From contig NZ_CP078089.1 of the NCBI RefSeq assembly GCF_022701195.1, positions 2,542,001-2,606,000 of the forward strand: a stretch of 64,000 bases of DNA. Direction: 5' to 3'. Positions 23,671 to 32,805 of this stretch are shown piece after piece. Source of the DNA: Allobaculum mucilyticum. GTDB taxonomy: Bacteria > Bacillota_I > Bacilli_A > Erysipelotrichales > Erysipelotrichaceae. Below the pieces are notes generated by a model, which made no database searches, was not told the origin of the DNA, and was given only the letters and a program-made list of their open reading frames with translations. Each line of letters begins with the position of its first letter. The stretch's first letter is position 1. Both the position numbers and the translations under genes were made by a program.

Positions 23671-24084
23671 ATGGGTGAAACGCGTCTTCTGTATCTGAGC
23701 AGATCAGAAAGTCGGGAAGGCAGTCTGTGGATGGATCGCTGCTGGGTTCCGGATCCCGTCAATACCGCATCGATTCCTCTGAGCGAGGATCTGCAGATGC
23801 TTCAGGAACGGCTGGCAAAAAACGTTCACAGCGTCTGGGCGCAGAAGCGCATCCGAGAGGGCTGGACATATGGTCCAGTGAAAGACGCCCAGCGTAAAAA
23901 AACGCCGTTTCTTGTTCCATATGCGGAACTGCCTGAATCCGAAAAAGAATACGACCGGGCAACTGCCCTTGAAACGCTTCGTCTGATTCTTCGCCTGGGT
24001 TACCGGATTGAAAAAGACGGAAAGCCTTCTGACGAAGCAGTCACCCAGCTGCTTCTGGAAGAGAATGAAAAGCAGAAACTGTAA
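23671..24084 (+). CDS. Stand-alone RyR-domain protein
   Basis: 137 aa. Residues ~45-115 match the ryanodine-receptor repeat domain (RyR, PF02026): NVHSVWAQKRIREGWTYGP, then TPFLVPYAELPESEKEYDR and ETLRLILRLGYRI. All positions I know as conserved (W, GW, YG, PY, EK, DR, GY) are kept. The N-terminal 40 residues are unassigned. AATGAGGTGAG precedes the ATG. It lies 141 nt after the VirD4-like gene on the same strand and before a strong terminator, so it probably closes that operon. Prokaryotic RyR domains are thought to bind small ligands, possibly nucleotide-derived; the ligand here is unknown. Confidence 0.92.
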   Translation: MGETRLLYLSRSESREGSLWMDRCWVPDPVNTASIPLSEDLQMLQERLAKNVHSVWAQKRIREGWTYGPVKDAQRKKTPFLVPYAELPESEKEYDRATALETLRLILRLGYRIEKDGKPSDEAVTQLLLEENEKQKL

Positions 24085-24107
24085 AAAATATCTGTATAAG
24101 CGAAAAG

Positions 24108-24162
24108 CGGTCCCTGCAAAGACGTTCACTTGAAGCGAATGTCCTGCAGGGACCGTTTTATT
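24108..24162 (+). terminator. Terminator after the RyR gene
   Basis: CGGTCCCTGCA (24108-24118) pairs with TGCAGGGACCG (24145-24155), with further pairing inside, followed by TTTTATT. It separates the island from the convergent lysozyme gene. Confidence 0.85.
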
Positions 24163-24205
24163 CGTTACAGAATTCTATAATTATCCGTTAATGACCAAGT
24201 CTGCT

Positions 24206-27200
24206 TTACTGTGCCAGTCCGTACCAGCCGATTCCTTCTTCATGCCATCCGACAGATTTGAGGTAATCGTTTTCCTTCTTGCTGGTGGTGTAGTTATGAC
24301 TTCCAGCCTGCGCATTGGGATTGTACTGACGATAGAGCGGTACGCCAGATTCAGAAGCGGAATACCAGCCGGTACCTTCATCTTTCCATCCAAGTCCGAT
24401 CAGAACTTCACGCTCTCTGGCATTCAGTGTGTAATGATGATCGCCCGCATTAGCGTTATACAGACGGTAAACCGGTGCATTGCTGGTTTTCGGAGCAATC
24501 CAGGCGACTCCTTCATCCTTCCATCCGCATTTCACCAGATACTCTTTCTCATTCAGGTTTGCGGTATAGAAATGTTCTCCTGAGTTGGGATTGTAAAGAC
24601 GGTGCATGGTAATCGTTTCGGCTGTATCAGGTTTTTCTTCCTGCGGCATGTAGATTGAGAATGTACCTGTGCAGATTCCCGAATAGGATCCAATTCCGTT
24701 AACAGTCAGCTGCGCATTGCCAGGATCCACATTCTGGGTAAATGACCAGGTGTAATCCTGAGCAGGAATCAGCGTCCTGCTATCCATAATTACTGAAAAA
24801 TGAGGGGTGATCGGCTTTCCTGTCCATTCAAATCGATCGGCATCAAAGACGATCTGTGCATGATCGATACTTTTTTTAGCAGGAAGCTGAGGAATGGGTT
24901 CCTGTCGAATGGAGTGGCAGGTCTGGCACTCATACTCTTTCACGCCGGCATGTTCCGCTGTCGGCTCGAGTATAATTCGACCTTCATTCCAGGAGTGGTC
25001 GCCATGCTTTGCATGATCCACTCTGTAGACATTCCGTGTTTCTACCTGAAGCTTATTCGAAGCCTTAGCAGGGGCGGTGGTCCATTCGCTCCAGTCGTCT
25101 TCCCAGAACGTATAACGGTATTTCTGTACAGCTGTTCTTGTCCGGCTTCGATAACCGGTACGAATGACGATCGCATCGCTTCCTGCATCCTTTGTTCCAA
25201 TGGCGTTGTCATTGAGATTGCCTGAGGAAAAATTCCAGCGTTGACCATCTCCAAGCGACTCCGTATATTTCTTTGCGGTGGTGTAGCTGTAGTTCTGCGG
25301 ATTGGAATTCACATAGGCGACAGGGAACCAGCCTTCATGTGCATCTGCCTGAGAGAGAGAATACTGATGGCAGTCGCTTGTTCCGGTTAACGGCTCATGA
25401 CCGCCGCAGACTGGACAGTAGAAATAATAGTACCGGTACAGCGCAGTGGTTTCGACCTCGCGAAGATCATTTGCACCGACCGGATCCAGACTCCAGTCGC
25501 TCCATCCGGACCAGCCGCTGCAGGCGATAAATGGTTCTCTGGAAATATAACCGGTAAGATTCGCCTCCTCGGTTTCCACTGTTCGAACACCTTTGGTTCG
25601 ATACTGAATGGCGGTTTCGACCTGGTTCTTCATACCGTTCAGATCTTCACCGGGTTCTCCGATCATCCATTCGCTCCAGTCCGGATCCGTTTCAGTGACT
25701 TCTTCCAGTCCGCACTTTGTACATGTCTTTCTGGTTTTTGTCCGTTCAAGACAGTTTGCAGTAATCTGTTCGGTCACGAAGTCATGCTCACACATACCCT
25801 CAATCTCGAGAATGAATGCAAGACGTACGTTGGAGTTATCATCCCATTTTCCGCTTTGACTGATTGCAACTCCGTCCTGAGAACCCAGATAGTTATTTGG
25901 TTCACCTTCTGACCAGTTGGAATACGAGGATGTTTCGCCATTCTCCAGAATAAAGTGGCCTTCGTTTCCAAAGTCGTTCAGACCAATCCAGCCAGATGGT
26001 TCGCTGGCCTGAGACAGAAGTTCAGCAATTTTTCTGTTTTCTTCAGGCGAAGTAACGGTTGCAAGATAACCGCCAAGACTCTGACAACAGGTGGAAGCTT
26101 CCATCCAGTTCAGTCCCTGTGAATCATGGATACAGGGTTTGAGTACCATATATCGATGGCCGTTCCAGTCCATCTGTGCGAGCGGTTCTGTACCGATTTC
26201 TGACTTCGAATCCGTGTTCCGAATATAGATCAGCGAAGTCCAGGTTTCATGATTGCCGGTCTCATCATAAGCGTAAATATCGGTCACATAGTATCCCCGC
26301 TCAGAATTGTGATCACCTGTATTCACGCGAAACGACCAGCGATTTCCATTTTTGGTTCCGCTGGAAAACGACGATCCAGTCCAGTTCTGGTCAAGATCAT
26401 CCTGCCCGTTTGCGACCGTCCAGGTTGGAAACTGAACTCGATCTACACCTGTATTATCAACAACAGTGCAGCTGATCGTGTAGCCGCTTTGTGAAACATC
26501 GGTGACTTTAACATCCGAAATTACAGGCGGAATCTGATCCTGCGGTGCAGCCGGAGCATACGCAGTCCAGTAACTGTTTCTGGCCAGATTCATACGGGGC
26601 TCATATCGGGAAGCAGCGCATCCTTCATAGAAGACAGACCAGAGTCGCGACGCCTGGGCTGCACCCTCTGCGGTATCAGGAATCTGAGTTTTCAGCGTCG
26701 AATACCGGTAATAGCTGTTGCTTTCCAGTTCGTGCTTCATGAAATTCAGCTGGCCGGTCAGTGAAGTATAGCTGTAACCGTTGGCAGAGCACCAGCTCTG
26801 CAGCTGTCCGTATCGATTACCTGCGCCCGCACCGCTGTTCCACTGACAGAGTCCGTAGCTCTGGGTACCTCCAGTATCATTTCGATTGAGAGCCTGCGGA
26901 TTAAATCCGGACTCATCATGAATATTGGCCATAACTCCGCATGCTGCAGCTGTATTCAGACCCAGTGTATTGCGCAGAAAGTTGAAAACAGTCTGCTCAT
27001 TTGCATTAGAGGTAACGGACGCAGGTGAACTCCATGTTCCAGCATCGGCTGAAGGTTCCATGAAAGAGCGAACAGTGACTGCGACGTAAGGCAGGTTATC
27101 CGCGTTTTCGTCGAATCGGTATCCTTCTTCAGGAACGGGATCGAACTGATAGTAATACCCTTCGCTCTCTCCCATTTCTTCATGACATTCCCAGGTAACT

Positions 27201-27505
27201 GAAACGCTTCGTACTGTACCTCTTTCGTCTGTGACCTCCAGAGACGCTGGCATCTGTTCTGTGATGTTTTGCAGCTGTTCAAAGTCACGGTTTCTGATTG
27301 TTATTGCCTGAATCTGCCCGTTTGTTCTGGGAAAAACTGTGATGGATTCTGCGTTGGTTTCCATTTCTGCCATCTGATGCGTATCTTCAGATACGGTATT
27401 CTGAAAATCCCTGGCGAAAACAGGAACAGTTGAGAATGACGCAGCGGCCATGCTGATACTGAGCAGAGCGGCAAGAATTCCTGGACGCTTTTTAAATTGT
27501 TTCAT
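24206..27505 (-). CDS. Secreted phage-type lysozyme / C-type lectin surface protein with DUF5648 repeats, 1099 aa
   Basis: The start is the ATG at 27505, with GGAGGAGAGAAAGG directly upstream; the frame extends 12 codons further but without a site. A signal peptide follows (KKRPGILAALLSISMAAASF, cleavage near VFA). Approximate domains: phage-tail-type lysozyme at 170-310 (ACGVMANIHDESGFNP with a candidate catalytic Glu; YGLCQWNSG), a GBS Bsp-like Ig fold at 320-435, a C-type lectin domain at 445-570 (GWIGLNDFG...WSEGEPNNY...WDD), three WSxW...VETxxxYR repeats at 610-835, an Ig-like domain at 870-950 and three DUF5648-like repeats to the end (WYGLAQ). Expected role: peptidoglycan cleavage combined with sugar binding at the surface. 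No sortase motif. Confidence 0.9.
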   Translation of the reverse strand: MKQFKKRPGILAALLSISMAAASFSTVPVFARDFQNTVSEDTHQMAEMETNAESITVFPRTNGQIQAITIRNRDFEQLQNITEQMPASLEVTDERGTVRSVSVTWECHEEMGESEGYYYQFDPVPEEGYRFDENADNLPYVAVTVRSFMEPSADAGTWSSPASVTSNANEQTVFNFLRNTLGLNTAAACGVMANIHDESGFNPQALNRNDTGGTQSYGLCQWNSGAGAGNRYGQLQSWCSANGYSYTSLTGQLNFMKHELESNSYYRYSTLKTQIPDTAEGAAQASRLWSVFYEGCAASRYEPRMNLARNSYWTAYAPAAPQDQIPPVISDVKVTDVSQSGYTISCTVVDNTGVDRVQFPTWTVANGQDDLDQNWTGSSFSSGTKNGNRWSFRVNTGDHNSERGYYVTDIYAYDETGNHETWTSLIYIRNTDSKSEIGTEPLAQMDWNGHRYMVLKPCIHDSQGLNWMEASTCCQSLGGYLATVTSPEENRKIAELLSQASEPSGWIGLNDFGNEGHFILENGETSSYSNWSEGEPNNYLGSQDGVAISQSGKWDDNSNVRLAFILEIEGMCEHDFVTEQITANCLERTKTRKTCTKCGLEEVTETDPDWSEWMIGEPGEDLNGMKNQVETAIQYRTKGVRTVETEEANLTGYISREPFIACSGWSGWSDWSLDPVGANDLREVETTALYRYYYFYCPVCGGHEPLTGTSDCHQYSLSQADAHEGWFPVAYVNSNPQNYSYTTAKKYTESLGDGQRWNFSSGNLNDNAIGTKDAGSDAIVIRTGYRSRTRTAVQKYRYTFWEDDWSEWTTAPAKASNKLQVETRNVYRVDHAKHGDHSWNEGRIILEPTAEHAGVKEYECQTCHSIRQEPIPQLPAKKSIDHAQIVFDADRFEWTGKPITPHFSVIMDSRTLIPAQDYTWSFTQNVDPGNAQLTVNGIGSYSGICTGTFSIYMPQEEKPDTAETITMHRLYNPNSGEHFYTANLNEKEYLVKCGWKDEGVAWIAPKTSNAPVYRLYNANAGDHHYTLNAREREVLIGLGWKDEGTGWYSASESGVPLYRQYNPNAQAGSHNYTTSKKENDYLKSVGWHEEGIGWYGLAQ

Positions 27506-27844
27506 CCTTTCTCTCCTCCGGTGTAAATCCGGTTCTGGCATGGCTTTTGCATCAGCGAAGATCCCCGTCGGTTTCCTGATTTACCCGGGAGCTGCTGTTT
27601 CTTTCCATGCACACTGAAATGATCAGCCTCCTGACTCATTCAGATGAAATGAGCGGGAGGCTTTTTGAGCAGCAGATATTGCATGGCAGCTTTGCCAGAG
27701 TTGTCTGCTGCTGAATGTATATATCAATTTCATTATAGGTTTTTAACGGCGCTGCAATATATGACTAGATAAATATTTACTTTACTTTAAGTATTTCCGG
27801 ATGCTGGCAAAGACAAACCTCCAGGGGGCTGCGTCTGGAATATG
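27506..27844 (-). promoter_or_regulatory. Long 5' leader and -10 box of the lysozyme/lectin gene
   Basis: On the minus strand TATAAT lies at 27737-27732, with a poor TATTGC 16 nt upstream. This predicts a leader of about 220 nt. The leader contains an imperfect hairpin (GCCTCC...GGAGGC, 27627-27662) and a G/C-rich segment near 27530-27600 that could fold. It does not match the c-di-GMP or c-di-AMP riboswitch cores as I know them, so no class is assigned. Confidence 0.4.
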
Positions 27845-27887
27845 AAAAAGGGCTGCAGCAAATTTATACATTTGTTACAGCCCTTGC
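27845..27887 (-). terminator. Terminator downstream of the C39/DUF285 pseudogene
   Basis: On the minus strand AGGGCTG...CAGCCCT forms a long stem extended by ACAAAT/ATTTG pairing, followed by TTTTTC. Confidence 0.8.
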
Positions 27888-27922
27888 ATGTCAGAAAAAT
27901 TCAGTCCGGTTTGCCTGGTACT

Positions 27923-30804
27923 CTATTTCAATCCATACCAGGCAATGCCTTCTTCTTTCCATCCATTCGCAGCGAGGAAGTCATTCTCCTTTTTGTTTGT
28001 TGTGTAATTGTGGCTTCCGGCTCTGGCGTTGGGGTTGTACTGCCGGTAGAGCGGAACGCCTTTGGCATCATCGGAATACCAGCCGATTCCTTCATCTTTC
28101 CAGCCAACCGAGATCAGATATTCCTTTTCCGTGGCACTGGTCGTGTAATAGTGGTCACCAGCATTCTGGTTGTACAGGCGGTAAACCGGCGATGAGGAGG
28201 ATGCCGGGGCATTCCAGCCTTCTCCTTCACTTTTCCATCCGCTTGAAACAAGGAAATCTCTTTCCCGGTCTGAACCCGTATAGAAGTGCTCTCCGGAATT
28301 CGGATTATACAGACGATGCATCGCAACTGCCTGCGCAGGAGAATCATCATCTGTTTTATTGCCTTCAATGATAAATGATTTTGTCATCGAACCAGTGAAG
28401 CTGCCGATTCCGCGAATCGTCATTGTTGCGGTACCCGGGTTGATGTTGTTCGAGTACGAAAGGGTATAGTCCCTTCCTTTGACCAGAAGCTGACTGCCGA
28501 TCATCACGACAGGCTCAGGCAGAATTGCGCTTCCGGTGTACGGGTAGGAAGGCTGAATTCCAGTGACCGAGGCTTCGTAAATCGAGACAGGATCATCAGT
28601 TAAGGTCAGCAAAGCGGTCGTACTTAACGGAATCTCTGGCAGTTCAGAAATCGAATAAGGTCCAGACTTCTCCTGCATCCATCCTGACTGTCTTGGAAGG
28701 AGTGCTAAAAGATTCAAGGCGTTCTGAGAGTAGCGAATCGAAGACAGGGAGGACAGTTATAGAAAGCCTGTTCCATCGAAGAAGCCAAAGATGTATCCCA
28801 GAAACCAATATCCAGTGACTGCAGAGAAGGACAGTCACTGAACACACCCGTGAGGTTTTCTAATTCGGGTGTATCCCATGTTCCGACATTCAGAGATGTC
28901 AGAGAAGTGCAGGAGCCGAACATATACTCGATCTCTTTGAGCTGTGAGGTCTCCCATGAATGAAGATCAAGATTGATCAGTGAAGAACAGCCCCAGAACA
29001 TGAGAGCAGCAAATTCCAGCGAAGAGGTATCCAGGTGAATAAGCTCTAAGGCATGAATGCTTCTGCAGTTCTGCAGCATGGCAGACATATCACGAACACT
29101 GGAAGTATCCCAGTAAGTTATGGGAACGTATTCCAGAGAGGTGCAGTCTTTGAACATAGCTGCCATGGATTGAACAGATGAAGTGTTCCAGCCATCCAGA
29201 TTCAGCTCTGTCAGTGCACTCTGGCCTTCAAACATGGAACTCAGATCTGTTGTTTCTGATGTATCCCAGCCAGAGAGATCGATGGAATAAAGGACAGGTG
29301 CTGACTGATCTGCATCGACCTTGAAAGCAGAAGACCAGTCTCCTTTTGCCTGGAAAGATGCTGTTCCATCTACACGGGTAACATTGTTTATATATTCAGT
29401 CCATGGCCATGAGTAATTGTGGTCTTCATTTGCGAACTCACCTTCCAGAATGGCCAGCACGCCATCGTTGTCAATGGTCCACCAGGCGGTACCGATTTTT
29501 CTATAATGGGTATATGAACCTGGCGGAGGCCCAATCTGATCATCCATATTTACACCGATGCGGCTGAATGACACGTTGCCATAGATATCGTAAGCGTAAA
29601 TGTCAGTGACGTATTGTCCATATTCTCCAAAATGATCGGCAATATTTACCCGGAAGGAAACAGTGTTTCCGGACAGAGTTCCTTTCAAAGAGGAGTTGTT
29701 CACCCAGTCAGGAGCCAGATCATCCTGTCCGTTGTTCAGTGTCCAGGTTCGAAACAGGACTCTGTCTATGCCGGATTCGTCGCTTACGCGGCACGTTACG
29801 GTATAGCCGTCCTGATCTTTTGTGGCTTTGATATCTGTGAGTACTGGAGGAGTTGTATCGCTCTTGGGGTTGATGTGAATGGTTCTGTTCGGCGATGTGA
29901 GGTTTGTGCCGCCGGCTGTATCAATTGCTGCACCCCAGAAGATGACATCACCGGTTTTATCCGTATTGATCCAGCCGGAAAAACCATGATTCGGGCCTGG
30001 GTTTATGGAAGCATGAGCATTTTCAACATCCTGTCTGGACTGATCGGCTTTGAGGGCGTGACGAACGCCTCCGATATAAAAGTGAACATCCAGGGCCGTT
30101 CTGGGAGAATCTGGATCGATCGCCCAGCCCGAAACATAGACCCGGCCGTTTGCTGCCCGTACGGTATCCAGAGCACCAACTGGTGTCTGGTTTGTTGGAG
30201 CCGGAGTTCCGGAGGTTTTGTAATAGATGATCTCCTTGCCTCCGCCATAGTAACTGAGATTGGTTGCACCGCTTCCCGGATCCATAATCAGGATGTTTCC
30301 GTGGTTTGAGGCATCCCTGATAGCAACATAATGACTGTTCCTGTTCTGTGCTTTGACGATGCTGGCGTAACCCTGGTTGTACAGACTGCTGAGCTGAGAA
30401 GCAGAATAGGCAGTGATTCCCTGAAATACAAAGCCAGGATAAAGTTTTGTGACAGCTGCGTAATACATATTTGCAGCAGATGTGAATCCGTTGACCTGCT
30501 TGAGTCTTTCGTTGAAGATCCAGGGGTTAAAGGAATTTACATTACTGTCTGTGACAGCTCCATAATGGCGGAGCAGCATGGCTAGAGATGTTACAAGACA
30601 TCCGCTTTGACACATCATTGAATAAGTAGCGTCAGGAAACTGGGACTTAGGCCACGCCTCCTGCTGATTCTATTCTGGATCGCTCTGCTTCCATTGCGTA
30701 TAGTCATTGACTGCTGCAGCCTGAATCTGCAGCGGACCAAGGGCGGTGAAGGAAATTGCAGCTAAGATCAGAAATTCAAATAACTTTTTAAACCGGTTTT
30801 TCAT
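27923..30804 (-). pseudogene. Broken secreted C39-like peptidase / GBS Bsp-like / DUF285 / DUF5648 protein
   Basis: One gene split by two lesions. The original start is the ATG at 30804, 10 nt after AGAAAGGA, with a signal peptide (FEFLILAAISFTALGPLQIQA). Codon 45 (30672-30670) is TAG where the context WKQSDPE-stop-NQQEAW suggests a lost Trp. The frame continues with a C39-like domain (CQSGCLVTSLAMLL, candidate Cys; SHYVAI, candidate His), GBS Bsp-like Ig folds and DUF285 repeats (LSGWDTS...MFxxC). Near 28756 a one-base deletion shifts the frame. The remaining frame (from about 28750 down to 27923) encodes an Ig-like domain and three DUF5648 repeats ending AWYGLK. The intact reading through the junction would be YNCPSLSSIRYSQNALNLL. 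Either lesion alone truncates the protein. Confidence 0.85.
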
Positions 30805-31374
30805 TGCTTTTCATCCTTTCTTTTGAGCTGTTGAATCAAAATATGCCCGGATTGTCTGGATCAATATTCTTATGTCTGCTTTGATCTATGCTCAGCTGAG
30901 CCGTCTGTCAGAAATGGATGGATGGTTATTCTGATTCGGGAGTAATGAGCAAAGCATGCTGAATACAGAATGAAGATCGCAGACTGGTTTTAACAGGCAG
31001 TTTTCACCTTCTTCCTTTTTTTCAGGAACAGATCTGCTTCAGGTCTGTTCCTGCATAACAGAGCGAAATTCTTCATAGACAGATAAAATTAAATCTTTGA
31101 ATCAGACAGCCAGGTATTGATAAAAGTACAGATTCTGGCTGTGATTCTTCAGAAGACGAATGCGAATATAATATTCAAAAATACTTTATCTATAGAAGAT
31201 AATATCATTTGAAAGTATCGCAGCATGGTGCGGGTAAACAAATACTATCGCTGGTGATTAATGCATATCGCCTGTCAGGGATTAATATTCAGTTCGTTTT
31301 ACCGCCGGATAACGATGAGCTCTGGCAATTCTGATTCTGGTCTCAGGCTGGTTCAGTGATGCAGATACAGAAAA
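30805..31374. other. Intergenic region upstream of the C39/DUF285 pseudogene
   Basis: 570 A/T-rich bases without a convincing gene. CAGGAACAGA (31023-31032) and TCTGTTCCTG (31044-31053) form a strong hairpin with no T-run on the exit side of either strand, so it is not a standard terminator. No confident promoter was picked. Confidence 0.4.
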
Positions 31375-31412
31375 AGGGGCAGTAACGAATATTCGAATTC
31401 GTTACTGCCCCT
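31375..31412 (-). terminator. Terminator of the small membrane protein gene
   Basis: A 16-bp perfect inverted repeat (31375-31390 with 31397-31412) with a 6-nt loop. On the minus strand it is followed by TTTTT. Confidence 0.85.
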
Positions 31413-31456
31413 GATTTTGAAAAACAGATCAGCAGATTATCTGCAGCGATGAAGGA

Positions 31457-31684
31457 CTAATCTTTGCTGTCCGGGTAGACTTTGCTGAAGCGCCTGCCGT
31501 ACGAGCTGAAGTTGTAATTGATGCCTGTAAGCAGCACAGCAGCAATTACGCCGGTTGCACCAAGAATGGCATAAGCCAATGATGGATGGATTGCCGATGT
31601 CATCAAGGCGACAAAGCAGATCACTGTGACAGCCGCTGCTGCAGCAATAATGATGAAATTCAGGATCCAGCGTTTCTTTGACAT
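31457..31684 (-). CDS. Small two-helix membrane protein, 75 aa
   Basis: The start is the ATG at 31684, with TAAGGAGAG 5-6 nt upstream, giving MSKKRWILNF. The frame is open for nine more codons but without a site. Two hydrophobic helices (residues ~7-30 and ~36-56) are joined by a short loop, with a basic N-terminus and a polar C-tail (SSYGRRFSKVYPDSKD). Family unknown. It is transcribed alone and ends at a strong terminator. Confidence 0.75.
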   Translation of the reverse strand: MSKKRWILNFIIIAAAAAVTVICFVALMTSAIHPSLAYAILGATGVIAAVLLTGINYNFSSYGRRFSKVYPDSKD

Positions 31685-31803
31685 ATCTTCTCTCCTTAGA
31701 ATCAAAAACATTCTTGTGCTTTTATTTTAAGTCACGAACGTTAAAAGACGAATCGTTTTGTTCTGATTGAAAAGAAATGTCCATGAGATGTTATTTAAAC
31801 GGC

Positions 31804-32070
31804 TCAGTCGGTCTGCGAAAGATACAGACGCGTACTGCGCGGAAATTCACGGCTGAAGGCTTCTTTGAGAAGCTTTTTATCTTTTGAACCGTCGAGTTCG
31901 ATGTCCTGATGAATGTAGCCATTCTCGTGCAGAATAAGCTTTCCTTCTTTCTGTTCAAGACTGACACTTCGGTCTTTTTTAAACGTATACAGGGTCAGGG
32001 AAGTGAACGGTTTTGCCCGGAGGGCGTTCATCCACATCGTCTGTGCCTGGCGCAATGGAATAAGTTTCAT
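31804..32070 (-). CDS. Small protein paired with a RelE-like gene, 88 aa
   Basis: Not recognised. It starts 14 nt after the stop of the 117-aa gene on the same strand, with GGGAGGG just before the ATG, so the two form an operon. The sequence is beta-rich in the middle (TSLTLYTFKKDRSVSLEQKEGKLILHEN is split by Lys/Glu turns) and shows no helix-turn-helix. If the first gene is a toxin, this could be a non-canonical antitoxin; otherwise it is simply a co-transcribed small protein. Confidence 0.65.
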   Translation of the reverse strand: MKLIPLRQAQTMWMNALRAKPFTSLTLYTFKKDRSVSLEQKEGKLILHENGYIHQDIELDGSKDKKLLKEAFSREFPRSTRLYLSQTD

Positions 32071-32084
32071 ACAATCCCTCCCGT

Positions 32085-32438
32085 TCAGGATCCTGACTTC
32101 AGAAACGAGTCAATTTCTCTGGAAAACTCATTTTTCTGAATTGAAGTCGAAATAAAGAGTACATGAATGCTGGATCCCTGTGCGGTAAAAGCAACCCGGA
32201 CGGCTTTGACAGAAGGGTCATTCACACGGATTTCATAGACAGTCAGTCCGTTCCATTTCAGGCGGGATGCGGCTTTGGTCCGGGTAAATCCCTGAGAGAT
32301 CTGCCGGCGAAGCGTATCCCGGATCCGCTCTTCAAGTGAAGGATTTCGCTGCAGAATTTTGCGGCAGCCCCGGCTTTCAAAGTCGATGGTACAGGCAGGA
32401 TCATCTGCTGCTGTCTTCCGACGGGTGATTTCGCTCAT
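32085..32438 (-). CDS. RelE/HigB-like small protein, 117 aa (tentative)
   Basis: The start is placed at the ATG at 32438, 6 nt after AAGGG; an ATG two codons upstream abuts the site and is less likely. The C-terminal half (LKWNGLTVYEIRVND, VRVAFTAQG, IHVLFISTSIQKNEF) has the strand order and the L-x-G-x-x-x-YEIR pattern of RelE/ParE/Gp49-type ribonuclease or gyrase toxins. The N-terminal 30 residues are extra. Similarity is by eye and weak. It lies directly before the 88-aa gene. Confidence 0.6.
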   Translation of the reverse strand: MSEITRRKTAADDPACTIDFESRGCRKILQRNPSLEERIRDTLRRQISQGFTRTKAASRLKWNGLTVYEIRVNDPSVKAVRVAFTAQGSSIHVLFISTSIQKNEFSREIDSFLKSGS

Positions 32439-32573
32439 GTTCATCCCTTCTTTCTTTTCGATGCATTCTGCCCTTATTATCCTCTGCAAAACCTGGCGAG
32501 TCTGTGTGCATGACCGCAGCGGAATCTGGTGCGCTCTTTCAATCAGGATTGAAGAAGAACGGAAGAAGAACGA

Positions 32574-32626
32574 AAAGGTTCTGATCACTGACACAGTTTA
32601 GTTTGTGTCAGAAGATCAGAACCTTT
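32574..32626. terminator. Long hairpin upstream of the RelE-like operon
   Basis: AAAGGTTCTGATC (32574-32586) pairs with GATCAGAACCTTT (32614-32626), with an inner TGACACA/TGTGTCA stem. It was probably the downstream terminator of the sialidase gene before the IS inserted. Confidence 0.6.
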
Positions 32627-32805
32627 CTTATTGAGTGAATGCTGGCAGACCATCTCTGATCGCTCAGCTGATTCGTTTAACCGTTCAGCCGTTTAACCAT
32701 TTATTCGTTTATCCGGAGATACATCCTGGACAGAGCGGACGGATGAGCGGTCTTTGCAAATCTGAAAATCAGCAGGACAGATTCAGATTACTGAAGAGAA
32801 TCAAG

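Noticed and set aside
27530-27700. c-di-GMP or c-di-AMP riboswitch in the lysozyme leader
   Set aside because: Fragments such as GATGCAAAAGCC resemble a c-di-GMP core, but the conserved order and spacing are not met.
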